Assembly (NCBI RefSeq): GCF_001280005.1
Contig: NZ_LGDW01000468.1
Span: 1-41,830 of the forward strand
From: Streptomyces sp. NRRL WC-3618
GTDB taxonomy: Bacteria > Actinomycetota > Actinomycetes > Streptomycetales > Streptomycetaceae
Direction of reading: 5' to 3'
Length of the DNA stretch: 41,830 nucleotides
The number at the start of each line of letters is the position of its first letter. Position 1 is the stretch's first letter. A program made the translations under genes and the position numbers. Under the pieces are notes generated by a model. It made no database searches, was not told the origin of the DNA, and was given only the letters and a program-made list of their open reading frames with translations. This document shows, piece by piece, positions 23,127 through 31,845 of this stretch.

Positions 23127-23737
23127 CCCGGATCGCCCGGGTAGGAGGCCAGCCAGGCCGGGAAGTGCGTGAGGTCGTCGAGGACGACGTCCGCGCCCGC
23201 CGCGCGCAGCTCAGCGGCGTCGCAGGGCCCGGTGGGCACGGCGACCGACAGCGCACCGGCGGCCCGGGCGCCCCGTACGTCTCCGACGTGGTCGCCGACG
23301 TACACGCTCGCGCCCTGCTCGCGCAGGGCCACCGCCTTCTGCTCGGCCCACAGGTCGCCGATGAGCGCGTCGGGCTCGATGCCGAGGTGCGCGAGGTGCA
23401 GTGCGGCGTTCGCCTCGTACTTGGCGGTGACGACGACCGCCCGGCCGCCGGACGCGCGTACGGCCTCGATCGCCGCGCGGGCGCCGGTCATCGCGGGGGT
23501 CGCGGTGATGGCGATGGCCGGATACATCGACCGGTAGAGATCGCTCATGGCCTCGATGCGATCGGCCGGAAACCAGTGCGTGAGCTCGTCCGCGAGGGGC
23601 GGTCCGAGGCGGGTGACGGCCATGTCGGCGTCGATGAACGTGCCCGTGCGCTCGGCGAGCGCCGTGTAGCAGGCGTGGATGCCGGGGCGGGAGTCGATGA
23701 GGGTCATGTCGAGGTCGAAGCCGACGGTCAGTGTCAT
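23096..23737 (-). CDS. HAD-family phosphatase
   Basis: 213 residues from ATG 23737 (MTLTVGFDL); an in-frame ATG three codons upstream is also possible. Haloacid-dehalogenase motifs: motif I GFDLDMTLIDS with the nucleophile and acid Asp, motif II VVVTAK, motif III/IV GDHVGDVRGARAAGALSVAV. A helical cap lies between motifs I and II, as in phosphoglycolate phosphatase-like subfamily members. The substrate cannot be told from sequence. It overlaps the small membrane-protein gene by 31 bases at the 3' ends and lies downstream of the membrane protein at 23755. Confidence 0.88.
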   Translation of the reverse strand: MTLTVGFDLDMTLIDSRPGIHACYTALAERTGTFIDADMAVTRLGPPLADELTHWFPADRIEAMSDLYRSMYPAIAITATPAMTGARAAIEAVRASGGRAVVVTAKYEANAALHLAHLGIEPDALIGDLWAEQKAVALREQGASVYVGDHVGDVRGARAAGALSVAVPTGPCDAAELRAAGADVVLDDLTHFPAWLASYPGDPGYSDATAARA

Positions 23738-23754
23738 ATGCACCATTGTGGGGC

Positions 23755-24807
23755 TCAGCGTGAGCGCTGGGAGCGCCAGACCAGGAACAGGGCGGAGGCG
23801 ATCGCGGCGCCGCGCAGGACCCACGGCCAGGTCTGGGTGAGGGCCTCGTTCATGTGGCCCTCGGCGATGGGTTCGCCCCAGCGGCCCCGCGTACGGCCCC
23901 ACAGCCAGCCGACGCCGGCCGCGACCGCCGCCGCGGGCAGGTACACGACCGCCCACTTCGTCTCGGCCTGGGTCAGCCGGCGAGAGGCGTAGGCGATGGC
24001 CCAGCCGACGAGGAGGGCGTAGAGGTTGCCGAGGACCGCTCCCACGACGAGCAGAGCGGCGGCGAGGAGGAGCAGCGGGTTGCTCCAGCGGCCGGAGGGG
24101 AGCGGGATGCGGAGCCGGGGGCGGCGGCGCGGGGCGGCCTGGGTTTCGTCCTCCGTCCTGTCCTCGGCGTCCGCTTCGTGTGCTTCGGTGGCGGGTTCGG
24201 GGGCCGCGTCGGCGGGCCTCGCCGGCCTGGGGGGCCGCTTGAGCAGGTCGGGGATCTCCAGACCGCCGACGAACCCGGGCGGGAGGCTGTCCATCTCCGT
24301 GAGCGGGCCCGTACGACGCGCCAGCCACCAGTCCGCGTCCCCGTTCCCGAGTTCGTCGGTGCCGGCGAGATGGGGCGGGACGGGATCACTCCCGGAGGGA
24401 AACGGAGCGAACGGCTCCGCCGACTTGGACGTCTCCGCCGCCTCCGCCGGACGCGGGCGCGGTACGAGACGCCCGAGCCCCCTGCCCTTGCGCTGCGGTT
24501 CCTCGCGGTCGCGCTGCACGGGTACGGCGACACGCGGCGCCTCGGGAGCGGCGGGTCCGGGGTCCGCGCCGGCGACGACCTCGTCCGGGGTGCCGATGCG
24601 GTCGAGGATGCGGCGTACGGAGGCCGGGCTGTCGACCGGCGCCTTGGCGCGGCGGCGGTCGATCTCCTCGCGCAGCCCGGAGACGAGGCGCATCCGATCG
24701 CTGGACGGCAACTGTCGCTGCTGGGCCAGGTCTCCGACCCTGCTCAGATATTCGTAGACGACCTGATCGCTCTCGATACCCACGAGCGAGACGTTACCGG
24801 CATCCAT
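23755..24807 (-). CDS. Membrane protein with N-terminal HAAS-like helical domain
   Basis: 350 residues from ATG 24807; a GTG eight codons on (giving MGIESDQVV) is an alternative start. Residues ~12-75 (YLSRVGDLAQQRQLPSSDRM, LREEIDRRR, VRRILDRIGTPDEVVA) resemble the HAAS/DUF1700 type of domain that follows short regulators or anti-sigma systems. A long low-complexity linker rich in Pro, Glu and Arg follows, with LGNGDADWWLARRTGPL as its most protein-like segment. Three or four C-terminal membrane helices (LLLLAAALLVVGAVLGNLYALLVGW, VVYLPAAAVAAGVGWLWG, VLRGAAIASALFLVW) end the protein. Function unknown. It is followed after 17 bases by the HAD gene and is probably its operon partner. Confidence 0.78.
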   Translation of the reverse strand: MDAGNVSLVGIESDQVVYEYLSRVGDLAQQRQLPSSDRMRLVSGLREEIDRRRAKAPVDSPASVRRILDRIGTPDEVVAGADPGPAAPEAPRVAVPVQRDREEPQRKGRGLGRLVPRPRPAEAAETSKSAEPFAPFPSGSDPVPPHLAGTDELGNGDADWWLARRTGPLTEMDSLPPGFVGGLEIPDLLKRPPRPARPADAAPEPATEAHEADAEDRTEDETQAAPRRRPRLRIPLPSGRWSNPLLLLAAALLVVGAVLGNLYALLVGWAIAYASRRLTQAETKWAVVYLPAAAVAAGVGWLWGRTRGRWGEPIAEGHMNEALTQTWPWVLRGAAIASALFLVWRSQRSR

Positions 24808-24837
24808 ATCCCGGCCGGCGTCTCCAACCCGCCCCGG

Positions 24838-24912
24838 CATCTCCAGCCCGTCCGGCGTTTGAGGACAAGGCCCCGTCAGGGCCGGAGGGGGGTCTGGGGG
24901 CGCAGCGCCCAG
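24838..24912. repeat. Dispersed Streptomyces intergenic repeat
   Basis: Contains CAGCCCGTCCGGCGTTTGAG, then GACAAGGCC and GGGGTCTGGGGGCGCAG. The same unit occurs twice at 41595-41781. This element is common between genes in Streptomyces; its role is unknown. Confidence 0.7.
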
Positions 24913-24976
24913 TGACGCCCGCACCGACTCCCCGTGCTGCGGAAAGACTCCGCACCCACCCGCTACCGTGGGCGGG

Positions 24977-27562
24977 ATGAGCACCGAGGAGACACCGGCA
25001 CCGCGTTCCCTCGCGGAAGCGCTACGCGCGCGGGACGACGCGTCACTCGCCGCGCTGCTGCGCAGCCGTCCGGACCTCATCACCCCCGTCCCCACCGACC
25101 TCACCCAGCTGGCCACCCGCGCCGGCACGCGCGCGTCGGTCGTGCGCGCCCTGGAGCGTCTGGACAGGTTCACGCTCCAGACGGCGCAGGCGCTGGCCGT
25201 GGCCCCGGACCCGGCGTCGTACGACGTTCTGCTGGCCCTTCTGGCGGGCGACGACGCCGACCCCGGCGTGACGGCGGCCCTGCCGCGCGCCGTCGGTGTG
25301 CTGCGCGAGCAGGCGCTGGTGTGGGGCGGTACGGACCGGCTGCGTCTCGTGCGCACCGCCCGCGAGCTGCTGGCGCCCTCGCCGCAGCATCCGTCCGCGA
25401 CGGGGCTCGGTCCGACGGTCGCGGAGGCGACGGCGGGGATGTCGCCGGGCCGGGTCCAGGAGATCGTGGCGGCGGCGGGGCTCACGTCGACGCACGACGC
25501 GGTGAGCGCGGTGGCGTCGCTGACGGCCCTGTTCACCGACCGCAAGCGGATGGCCGCGCTGCTCGAGGGTGCCTCCCCGGACTCCCTGGACGTGTTGCGG
25601 CGCCTGGTCTGGGGGCCGCCGTACGGGCAGGTCACCGCCGCTCCGGCCGTACATCTGCGCTGGCTCCTTGACCGGGGGCTGCTGCTGCCGACCACGCCCG
25701 GCACGGTCGTGCTGCCGCGCGAGGTGGCGCTGCATCTGCGCGGCGGGCGGGCGCACCGTACGACGGAGCCGTTGCCGCCCGGCATCGAGCCGGTCGCGAC
25801 GCATCGTCCACAGGTTGTGGACAGCGCGGCGGCCGGGCAGGCGTACACGGCGCTCGCGACCGTCGAGGAGTTGCTGAAGGACTGGGACGAGGGCGGCCCG
25901 GTGGTGCTGCGGGCCGGCGGGCTGAGCGTCCGTGATCTGAAGCGGACGGCCGCCGCCCTGGACGTGTCCGAGCCGGTGGCCGCCTTCTGGGTCGAACTCG
26001 CCTATGTGGCGGGTCTGTTGGCGTCCGACGGGGAGGCCGATGAGCGGTACGCGGCGACCCCCGCGTACGACGAGTGGCTGGAGTGGCCGGCGGCGCGGCG
26101 CTGGGCGCGGCTCGCGGAGGCGTGGCTGACGATGACGCGGACGCCGGGAGTGATCGGCGGCCGGGACGCCAAGGACCGTACGCTGTCCACCCTCGGCCCG
26201 GGCCTGGACCGGTCGGCCGCGCCGGAGGTACGGCACCGGGTGCTGGCCCTGCTGGCCGCGCTCCCGGAGGGCACGGCCCCGACCGTCGACTCGGTGCTGG
26301 CCCGGCTGCACTGGGAGCGTCCGACGCGCGGCCCGCAGCAGGACCGGGAGGGCGACGAGGACCTGCGCACCAGACTCGCCCGCTGGACGCTGTCCGAGGC
26401 CGAGTCGCTGGGCGTCACGGGACGGGGGGCCCTGTCGTCGCAGGGCCGGGCCCTGCTCGGCGCCCCCGCCGCACCGGCGAAGACGGCCGAACCGACCGGC
26501 CCGGGCGACAAACTCCCGGTCCACCACCACACGAACCACACCCACCACACCGATCACGCCCACCACACCCATCCCGCGCATCCCGTCCCGGAGCCGCTCT
26601 CGCCGCCCGAGCAGGCCGTCGCCTCCGCCGCCGCGGCCCGGCTGCTCGCCCCGCTCCTGCCCGAACCGCTCGACCACGTCCTCCTCCAGGCGGACCTGAC
26701 GGCGGTGGCCCCGGGCCCGCTCGAGCGCCCGCTGGCCGACGTGCTCGGCGTGCTCGCGGACGTCGAGTCGAAGGGCGGCGCGACGGTCTACCGCTTCACC
26801 CCGGGTTCCGTACGCCGCGCCCTGGACGCCGGCCGCTCCGCCTCCGACCTGCACGACTTCCTTGCCGCCCACTCCCGTACGCCGGTCCCGCAGCCCCTCG
26901 CCTACCTCATCGACGACGTCGCGCGCAGACACGGGCACCTGCGGATCGGCGCGGCCTCGGCGTACGTGCGCTGCGACGACGACGCGGTGCTCAGCGAGAT
27001 CCTCGCCGACAAGCGGTCCGCGAATCTGCGGCTGCGGCGCCTCGCGCCCACGGTGCTGGCCGCCCAGGCCGACCCGTCGGCGCTCCTCGAAGGGCTGCGC
27101 GGCATGGGTTTCGCGCCGGCCGCCGAGTCCGCCGAGGGCGACGTCCTGATCACCCGCGCCCACGCCCACCGCACCCCGGCCCGCACGGCCCCGGACCCGG
27201 TGCCGGACGGCCCGCCGGCTCCCGACGCCACGCTCCTGTCGGCGGCGATCCGCGCGATCAGGGCGGGCGACCTGGCGTCGACGGCCCCACGCAGGCCGAC
27301 GGAGACCCCGGCCGTCGACGGCGACCTCCCGCGCACCGGCCCCGCCGAGACCCTGGCCACCATGCAGGCCGCCGTGATGACGGGCGAGGCCGTCTGGATC
27401 GGGTACGTCAACGCCGAGGGCGCCGCCAGCCAGCGCGTCATCGCCCCCATCCGCGTGGAGGGCGGCTTCGTGACGGCGTACGACCACACGGCGGACGAGG
27501 TACGGACGTACCCCCTGCACCGGATCACCGGGGTGGCGGAACTGGCGGACGACCAGCCGTAG
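24977..27562 (+). CDS. Helicase-associated protein with XPB N-terminal-like domain and WYL-like C-terminus
   Basis: 861 residues from ATG 24977. TACCGT seven bases upstream and no ribosome site suggest a leaderless message; GTG 24968 would lie within it. The N-terminal ~450 residues are helical with winged-helix-like blocks (SLAEALRARDDASLAALLRSRP, RASVVRALERLDRF). A His/Thr-rich linker (HHHTNHTHHTDHAHHTHPAHP-like) lies near residue 520. Residues ~605-720 closely follow the N-terminal domain of the adjacent XPB-like helicase. The last ~65 residues (GEAVWIGYVNAEG, RVIAPIRVEGGFVTAYD, VRTYPLHRI) look like a WYL domain, a ligand- or DNA-end-sensing module. No Walker motifs are present. Likely a DNA-binding partner of the next gene. 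Confidence 0.82.
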   Translation: MSTEETPAPRSLAEALRARDDASLAALLRSRPDLITPVPTDLTQLATRAGTRASVVRALERLDRFTLQTAQALAVAPDPASYDVLLALLAGDDADPGVTAALPRAVGVLREQALVWGGTDRLRLVRTARELLAPSPQHPSATGLGPTVAEATAGMSPGRVQEIVAAAGLTSTHDAVSAVASLTALFTDRKRMAALLEGASPDSLDVLRRLVWGPPYGQVTAAPAVHLRWLLDRGLLLPTTPGTVVLPREVALHLRGGRAHRTTEPLPPGIEPVATHRPQVVDSAAAGQAYTALATVEELLKDWDEGGPVVLRAGGLSVRDLKRTAAALDVSEPVAAFWVELAYVAGLLASDGEADERYAATPAYDEWLEWPAARRWARLAEAWLTMTRTPGVIGGRDAKDRTLSTLGPGLDRSAAPEVRHRVLALLAALPEGTAPTVDSVLARLHWERPTRGPQQDREGDEDLRTRLARWTLSEAESLGVTGRGALSSQGRALLGAPAAPAKTAEPTGPGDKLPVHHHTNHTHHTDHAHHTHPAHPVPEPLSPPEQAVASAAAARLLAPLLPEPLDHVLLQADLTAVAPGPLERPLADVLGVLADVESKGGATVYRFTPGSVRRALDAGRSASDLHDFLAAHSRTPVPQPLAYLIDDVARRHGHLRIGAASAYVRCDDDAVLSEILADKRSANLRLRRLAPTVLAAQADPSALLEGLRGMGFAPAAESAEGDVLITRAHAHRTPARTAPDPVPDGPPAPDATLLSAAIRAIRAGDLASTAPRRPTETPAVDGDLPRTGPAETLATMQAAVMTGEAVWIGYVNAEGAASQRVIAPIRVEGGFVTAYDHTADEVRTYPLHRITGVAELADDQP

Positions 27563-27655
27563 GGGTGTGATGCGCACCCCGCCGTGACCGGCCGCCGGTA
27601 AGGCACACTGGACGTTTGGCCGTACGTAGGCCGTACGGAAGGGATGTGTACGCAC

Positions 27656-29299
27656 GTGAATGGTCCTCTCATCGTCCAGTCGGACAAGACCCTGCTCCTG
27701 GAGGTCGACCACGAGCAGGCCGGCGACTGCCGTCGGGCCATCGCACCGTTCGCGGAGCTGGAGCGGGCACCGGAGCACATCCACACCTACCGGGTGACCC
27801 CACTGGGCCTGTGGAACGCGCGGGCCGCCGGGCACGACGCCGAGCAGGTCGTCGACGCGCTCGTGCAGTACAGCCGCTATCCCGTACCGCACGCGCTGCT
27901 CGTCGACATCGCCGAGACGATGGACCGCTACGGGCGGTTGACGTTGAGCAAGCACCCGACGCACGGACTGGTCCTGACGACCACCGACCGTCCCGTGCTC
28001 GAGGAGATCCTGCGCTCCAAGCGGGTCACCCCGCTCGTCGGCGCCCGGCTCGACCCGGACACCGTGGCCGTGCACCCCTCCGAGCGCGGGCAGATCAAGC
28101 AGGTGCTGCTGAAGCTGGGCTGGCCGGCCGAGGATCTCGCCGGGTACGTCGACGGCGAGGCGCACGCGATCGAGCTGGCCGAGGACGGGTGGGCGCTGCG
28201 CCCGTACCAGCAGCAGGCCGTGGAGAACTTCTGGCACGGCGGCAGCGGAGTGGTCGTACTCCCCTGTGGGGCGGGAAAGACGCTGGTCGGGGCCGGTTCC
28301 ATGGCCGAGGCGAAGGCCACCACCCTCATCCTCGTCACGAACACCGTCTCGGCCCGGCAGTGGAAGCACGAGCTGGTGAAGCGGACGTCGCTGACCGAGG
28401 AGGAGATCGGCGAGTACAGCGGTACGCGCAAGGAGATCCGGCCGGTCACCATCGCCACGTACCAGGTGCTCACGACCAGGCGTAAGGGTGTCTACCCGCA
28501 CCTGGAGCTGTTCGACTCCCGCGACTGGGGGCTGATCATCTACGACGAGGTGCATCTGCTGCCCGCGCCCGTCTTCAAGTTCACCGCCGATCTCCAGGCC
28601 CGGCGACGCCTCGGCCTGACCGCGACCCTCGTCCGGGAGGACGGGCGGGAGTCGGACGTCTTCTCGCTCATCGGGCCCAAGCGGTTCGACGCGCCCTGGA
28701 AGGAGATCGAGGCGCAGGGCTACATCGCGCCCGCCGACTGTGTGGAGGTCAGGGTCAATCTGACGGAGTCGGAGCGGATCGCGTACGCCACCGCCGAGAC
28801 CGAGGAGAAGTACCGCTTCTGTGCGACCACCGCGACCAAGCGGAAGGTCACGGAGGCGATCGTGCGGCGCTTCGCCGGACAGCAGATCCTCGTCATCGGC
28901 CAGTACATCGACCAGCTCGACGAACTGGGCGAGCATCTGAACGCGCCCGTCATCAAGGGTGAGACGCCGAACTCGCAGCGCGAGAAGCTCTTCGACGCGT
29001 TCCGGGAGGGCGAGATCAGCGTGCTGGTCGTGTCGAAGGTCGCGAACTTCTCCATCGACCTGCCGGAGGCCACCGTCGCCATCCAGGTCTCGGGCACGTT
29101 CGGGTCGCGGCAGGAGGAGGCGCAGCGGCTGGGGCGCGTGCTGCGGCCGAAGGCCGACGGCCACAAGGCCCACTTCTACTCGGTGGTCGCCCGGGACACC
29201 ATCGACCAGGACTTCGCCGCACACCGCCAGCGGTTCCTGGCGGAACAGGGGTACGCCTACCGGATCATGGACGCGGACGAACTGCTGACGGAGAGCTGA
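27656..29299 (+). CDS. XPB/Ssl2-family DNA repair helicase
   Basis: 547 residues from GTG 27656, with GGAAGGGA upstream; ATG 27644 is closer to that site but too near it. Residues ~45-160 form the XPB N-terminal damage-recognition-like domain. The SF2 motor follows: Walker A PCGAGKT with Lys208, TNTVSARQW, the DEVH box at 297-300, LGLTATLVREDGRE, then motif VI QEEAQRLGRVLRPK near the end. Bacterial XPB proteins unwind or remodel DNA in an ATP-dependent way and have been linked to excision repair. A large hairpin follows the stop. It lies 93 bases downstream of the WYL-containing protein on the same strand. Confidence 0.93.
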   Translation: MNGPLIVQSDKTLLLEVDHEQAGDCRRAIAPFAELERAPEHIHTYRVTPLGLWNARAAGHDAEQVVDALVQYSRYPVPHALLVDIAETMDRYGRLTLSKHPTHGLVLTTTDRPVLEEILRSKRVTPLVGARLDPDTVAVHPSERGQIKQVLLKLGWPAEDLAGYVDGEAHAIELAEDGWALRPYQQQAVENFWHGGSGVVVLPCGAGKTLVGAGSMAEAKATTLILVTNTVSARQWKHELVKRTSLTEEEIGEYSGTRKEIRPVTIATYQVLTTRRKGVYPHLELFDSRDWGLIIYDEVHLLPAPVFKFTADLQARRRLGLTATLVREDGRESDVFSLIGPKRFDAPWKEIEAQGYIAPADCVEVRVNLTESERIAYATAETEEKYRFCATTATKRKVTEAIVRRFAGQQILVIGQYIDQLDELGEHLNAPVIKGETPNSQREKLFDAFREGEISVLVVSKVANFSIDLPEATVAIQVSGTFGSRQEEAQRLGRVLRPKADGHKAHFYSVVARDTIDQDFAAHRQRFLAEQGYAYRIMDADELLTES

Positions 29300-29304
29300 G
29301 CCCG

Positions 29305-29367
29305 GCGGGAGCGGGGGGGTGGGGGGAGCGGGCCTGATACGCCCGCTCCCCCCACCCTCGCTCCCGC
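29305..29367. terminator. Large bidirectional terminator hairpin
   Basis: A ~28-base left arm (GCGGGAGCGGGGGGGTGGGG onward, to GCGGGC) pairs with GCCCGCTCCCCCCACCC...GCTCCCGC around a CTGATAC loop, with few mismatches. It lies between the convergent XPB-like and GH29 genes. Confidence 0.75.
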
Positions 29368-29397
29368 CACCCCCCGCTCCCGCAACCCGTGCGATCG

Positions 29398-31350
29398 TCA
29401 GACGGCGATGATCTGCCATTGCTGCCGAGTCAGTGCCGCGTACGGCTGCTGCTCGATGGTGGCTCCGTCGGTGGTGCTGCCCTCGTCGACGGCGAGGCAG
29501 AGCCCGCTGTAGCGGTCGATGAGGAAGTAGTAGCCGTCACCGGTGGGCGTGACCGCCCAGTGCTGCTGGGGGGCGTTGGCGTCCGACCAGATGCCGACGA
29601 CGCCACCGTCCACGCGGGAGAGACCCCCGACCTCCATGAGCTTGCCGCTGGCCACCCCCTTGATCTTGTAGTAGCCGTCGCCGGTTTTGACGAAGGTCCA
29701 CTGCTGGTTCGACTTGTTGAGCCACGGCCACTGGATGACGCTGGTGTTGTTCGCGGTGCCGCCGCCCCGCACGTCGGCGACCTTGCCGCTGTGGCGGGCG
29801 ACCAGCCGGTAGACGGTGCTGTCGCCGGGGAGCGTGGTGGACAGCAGGGCCGGCTTGGCCGTCCGGCCGCCGATGTGAACACCGCCCATGTTGGCGTAGC
29901 CGCCGGTACCCGCGTTGGCCTGGAGCCGTACGAAACCCACGTTCCGGGCGGGCCATTCGGCCACCTTGGTGGCGCGGCCGACGGCCCAGGTACCGGTGGC
30001 GACCTGCGTGAAGTTCACGCCGTCGGTGCTGGTGGAGATGGTGTACGAGGTGATGTCGCCGTCGGCCGACTCGCTGCGGTTCCACTGCTTGGGCAGGTAT
30101 TCCAGGGTGGAGACGTTGCTCCACACCCCGCCCAGGTCGATCGTGATCGAGTGCGGCAGGGCCGGGGACAGTCCCCAGGTCGACCAGCAGGTCTCGTAGC
30201 CCTTGTCACTCAGCCCGTCGATGGCGTTGAGCGGTCCCTCGCCGGTGTGGAATCCGGTCGCGTAGGCGCTGACAGGCGTCACGGGGTGTTCGGCGCGCGG
30301 CATCTGGGCCGGCAGTGGTGGCCTGGAGGTGTCCGGGCTCCAGGCCGCCCCGACTTCGGCGAGCCGGTTGACGATGTTGGTGTCCAGCTTGCCGTTGCGG
30401 TTGGGCGGGCAGTTGAGGATGAACGAGGTGTACTTCGGTTCCAGGTCCGCCAGATGCGACAGGATCGCCGCCTTGCTCATGAGGCCTTCGGTCGGCGTGG
30501 TCGGGTGCCAGAACCAGCCGTTGCTGATCGTCTGTCCCTGCGTGGCGGCGTAGGTGTTTCCGGCCGGGGCGGTGATGCCGAGCGGCTCCTCGAAGTAGAT
30601 CGCGTCGCCGAGGAACGGCACCGACAGTCCGCCGTGGTCGATCATGACGATGTCCGGCTGGAGCGACTTCACGAGCTCACGGACCCGCTGGTAGGAGATG
30701 GCCTGCTGGCCCATCTGCCACCCGTAGCCGTCGGTGACGAACATGTCGATGGTGCCGTAGTTGGTGAGCAGCTCGGTGATCTGGCCGAGGACGAAGGTCA
30801 TGTCGCTGGGCTGGATGGCGTCGGTGATCTCGAGTCCGGACACCTTGTGCCGGCTCTCCCACGCCTCGACGCCGAAGGTGCGGTCCCATATCGAGTAGTA
30901 GAGCCCGACCTTCAGGCCCTTCGCCCGGAAGGCGTCGCAGTACGCCTTCACGACGTCCTGCTTGTAGGAGCTGTTCGCGACGTTCTGGGTGCCGTGGGCG
31001 CTCGGCCACAGGGCGAAGCCGTCGTGGTGCTTGGTCGTCAGGATGCCGTAGCTCATCTTCGCCGCCGCGGCGGCGTCCGCCCACTGGGCGCAGTCCACGG
31101 CCGTGGGGGCGAACAGAGCGGGATCCTGGTTCGGCTCGGCCCACTCCTGGTTGGTGAAGGTGCCCAGGTTGAAGTGGTTGAACATGCCGAACCGCATGTT
31201 CGCCAGGTTTTCCAGATTGGTCTGGGGGTCGGCGGCGGCGGCCTCCGCCAGCAACGGCGACAGTGCGGGGATCACAGGCAGCGCGGTCGCGGCGACAGCG
31301 GCGCCCGCGGCACCCAGGAGGCTACGACGGGACAGTCTTCCTGACGACAT
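29398..31350 (-). CDS. Secreted GH29 alpha-L-fucosidase with CBM32 and ricin-type (CBM13) modules
   Basis: 650 residues; ATG 31350 has GGAG seven bases upstream. The N-terminus SRRSLLGAAGAA is a Tat signal, so folded export is expected. Residues ~45-335 are the GH29 barrel: TKHHDGFALWPS (104-117), YYSIWD, and Asp207 in MFVTDGYGW as the likely nucleophile. Residues ~355-500 are an F5/8-type sugar-binding domain (CBM32). Residues ~510-650 are a ricin-type lectin domain with repeated QQW-like ends. It should remove alpha-linked L-fucose from plant or glycan chains; GH29 also includes other specificities. Divergent from the GH43 gene, with a likely promoter at 31483-31511. Confidence 0.92.
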   Translation of the reverse strand: MSSGRLSRRSLLGAAGAAVAATALPVIPALSPLLAEAAAADPQTNLENLANMRFGMFNHFNLGTFTNQEWAEPNQDPALFAPTAVDCAQWADAAAAAKMSYGILTTKHHDGFALWPSAHGTQNVANSSYKQDVVKAYCDAFRAKGLKVGLYYSIWDRTFGVEAWESRHKVSGLEITDAIQPSDMTFVLGQITELLTNYGTIDMFVTDGYGWQMGQQAISYQRVRELVKSLQPDIVMIDHGGLSVPFLGDAIYFEEPLGITAPAGNTYAATQGQTISNGWFWHPTTPTEGLMSKAAILSHLADLEPKYTSFILNCPPNRNGKLDTNIVNRLAEVGAAWSPDTSRPPLPAQMPRAEHPVTPVSAYATGFHTGEGPLNAIDGLSDKGYETCWSTWGLSPALPHSITIDLGGVWSNVSTLEYLPKQWNRSESADGDITSYTISTSTDGVNFTQVATGTWAVGRATKVAEWPARNVGFVRLQANAGTGGYANMGGVHIGGRTAKPALLSTTLPGDSTVYRLVARHSGKVADVRGGGTANNTSVIQWPWLNKSNQQWTFVKTGDGYYKIKGVASGKLMEVGGLSRVDGGVVGIWSDANAPQQHWAVTPTGDGYYFLIDRYSGLCLAVDEGSTTDGATIEQQPYAALTRQQWQIIAV

Positions 31351-31482
31351 GGGTGTACTCCGGGTTCGGGTGACTCTGCTGTTCGGGGTGCGGCAGATGG
31401 GGCGGTGGCCCGAGGGCGTTCGGTCTCCAGACCTTCAGGCGCGGGCCCCCTCGGGCTCCGAGGCGCCGGGTGTTACGCATGA

Positions 31483-31511
31483 AGGTCAGGGACGTAACCG
31501 CCCCGTGTCAA
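31483..31511 (-). promoter_or_regulatory. Candidate promoter of the GH29 gene
   Basis: On the minus strand a perfect TTGACA (31506-31511) is followed after 17 bases by TGACCT (31483-31488). Two TTAAGT words, at 31515-31520 and 31567-31572, lie just upstream, the nearer one touching the -35. They could be operator half-sites. The leader would be about 125 bases. Confidence 0.45.
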
Positions 31512-31703
31512 CGGTTAAGTGGATGAAAGTGCCTCAAGCGGGAGCAGAACATGCCGCTTTACTCGCTTAAGTAGCCGCTTGTTCCGCCATAGACATGCCA
31601 TGTTTCAGTCCCACAGCCTTCTCAGGTGCCGCGGACTACTGCCGTCCGAGGTATTGACGCCCCCCGCTTCCCACACCTAGCGTCTGCCCGAAGTTACGGA
31701 CAA

Positions 31704-31721
31704 TGTTCGACTTATCGAACA
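31704..31721. promoter_or_regulatory. Operator-like perfect palindrome upstream of GH43
   Basis: TGTTCGA-CTTA-TCGAACA is a perfect 7+4+7 inverted repeat 124 bases before the GH43 ATG. The sequence through GTTCGAC...CGAACAAC recurs upstream of the GH27 gene (37026-37041). TTCG...CGAA with a short spacer is the form of DeoR/GlpR-type operators. Confidence 0.65.
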
Positions 31722-31845
31722 ACTCGCTTGGTCGCCGCACCGCACCGACCGCACTCGGACGCGGCGGATCGGGGTGCCCGGGGGCCGCCGTCACCAGGCC
31801 CGCGTGACGAATTGACCCCTTGTCTTCCTCAGAGGGATGTGAACC

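Larger units (their letters stand above)
31351..31845. other. Divergent control region of the GH29 and GH43 genes
   Basis: 495 bases without a gene. It holds the GH29 promoter candidate (31483-31511), the two TTAAGT words, a GCCGCTT direct repeat at about 31553 and 31574, and the TGTTCGA/TCGAACA palindrome at 31704-31721 on the GH43 side. It probably integrates sugar-responsive control of both genes. Confidence 0.6.

Noticed and set aside
25043..29419. Very long minus-strand frame (1458 codons) antisense to the WYL/XPB pair
   Set aside because: High-GC antisense shadow: Arg/Gly/Val-rich with no motif, opposite two clear genes on the plus strand.
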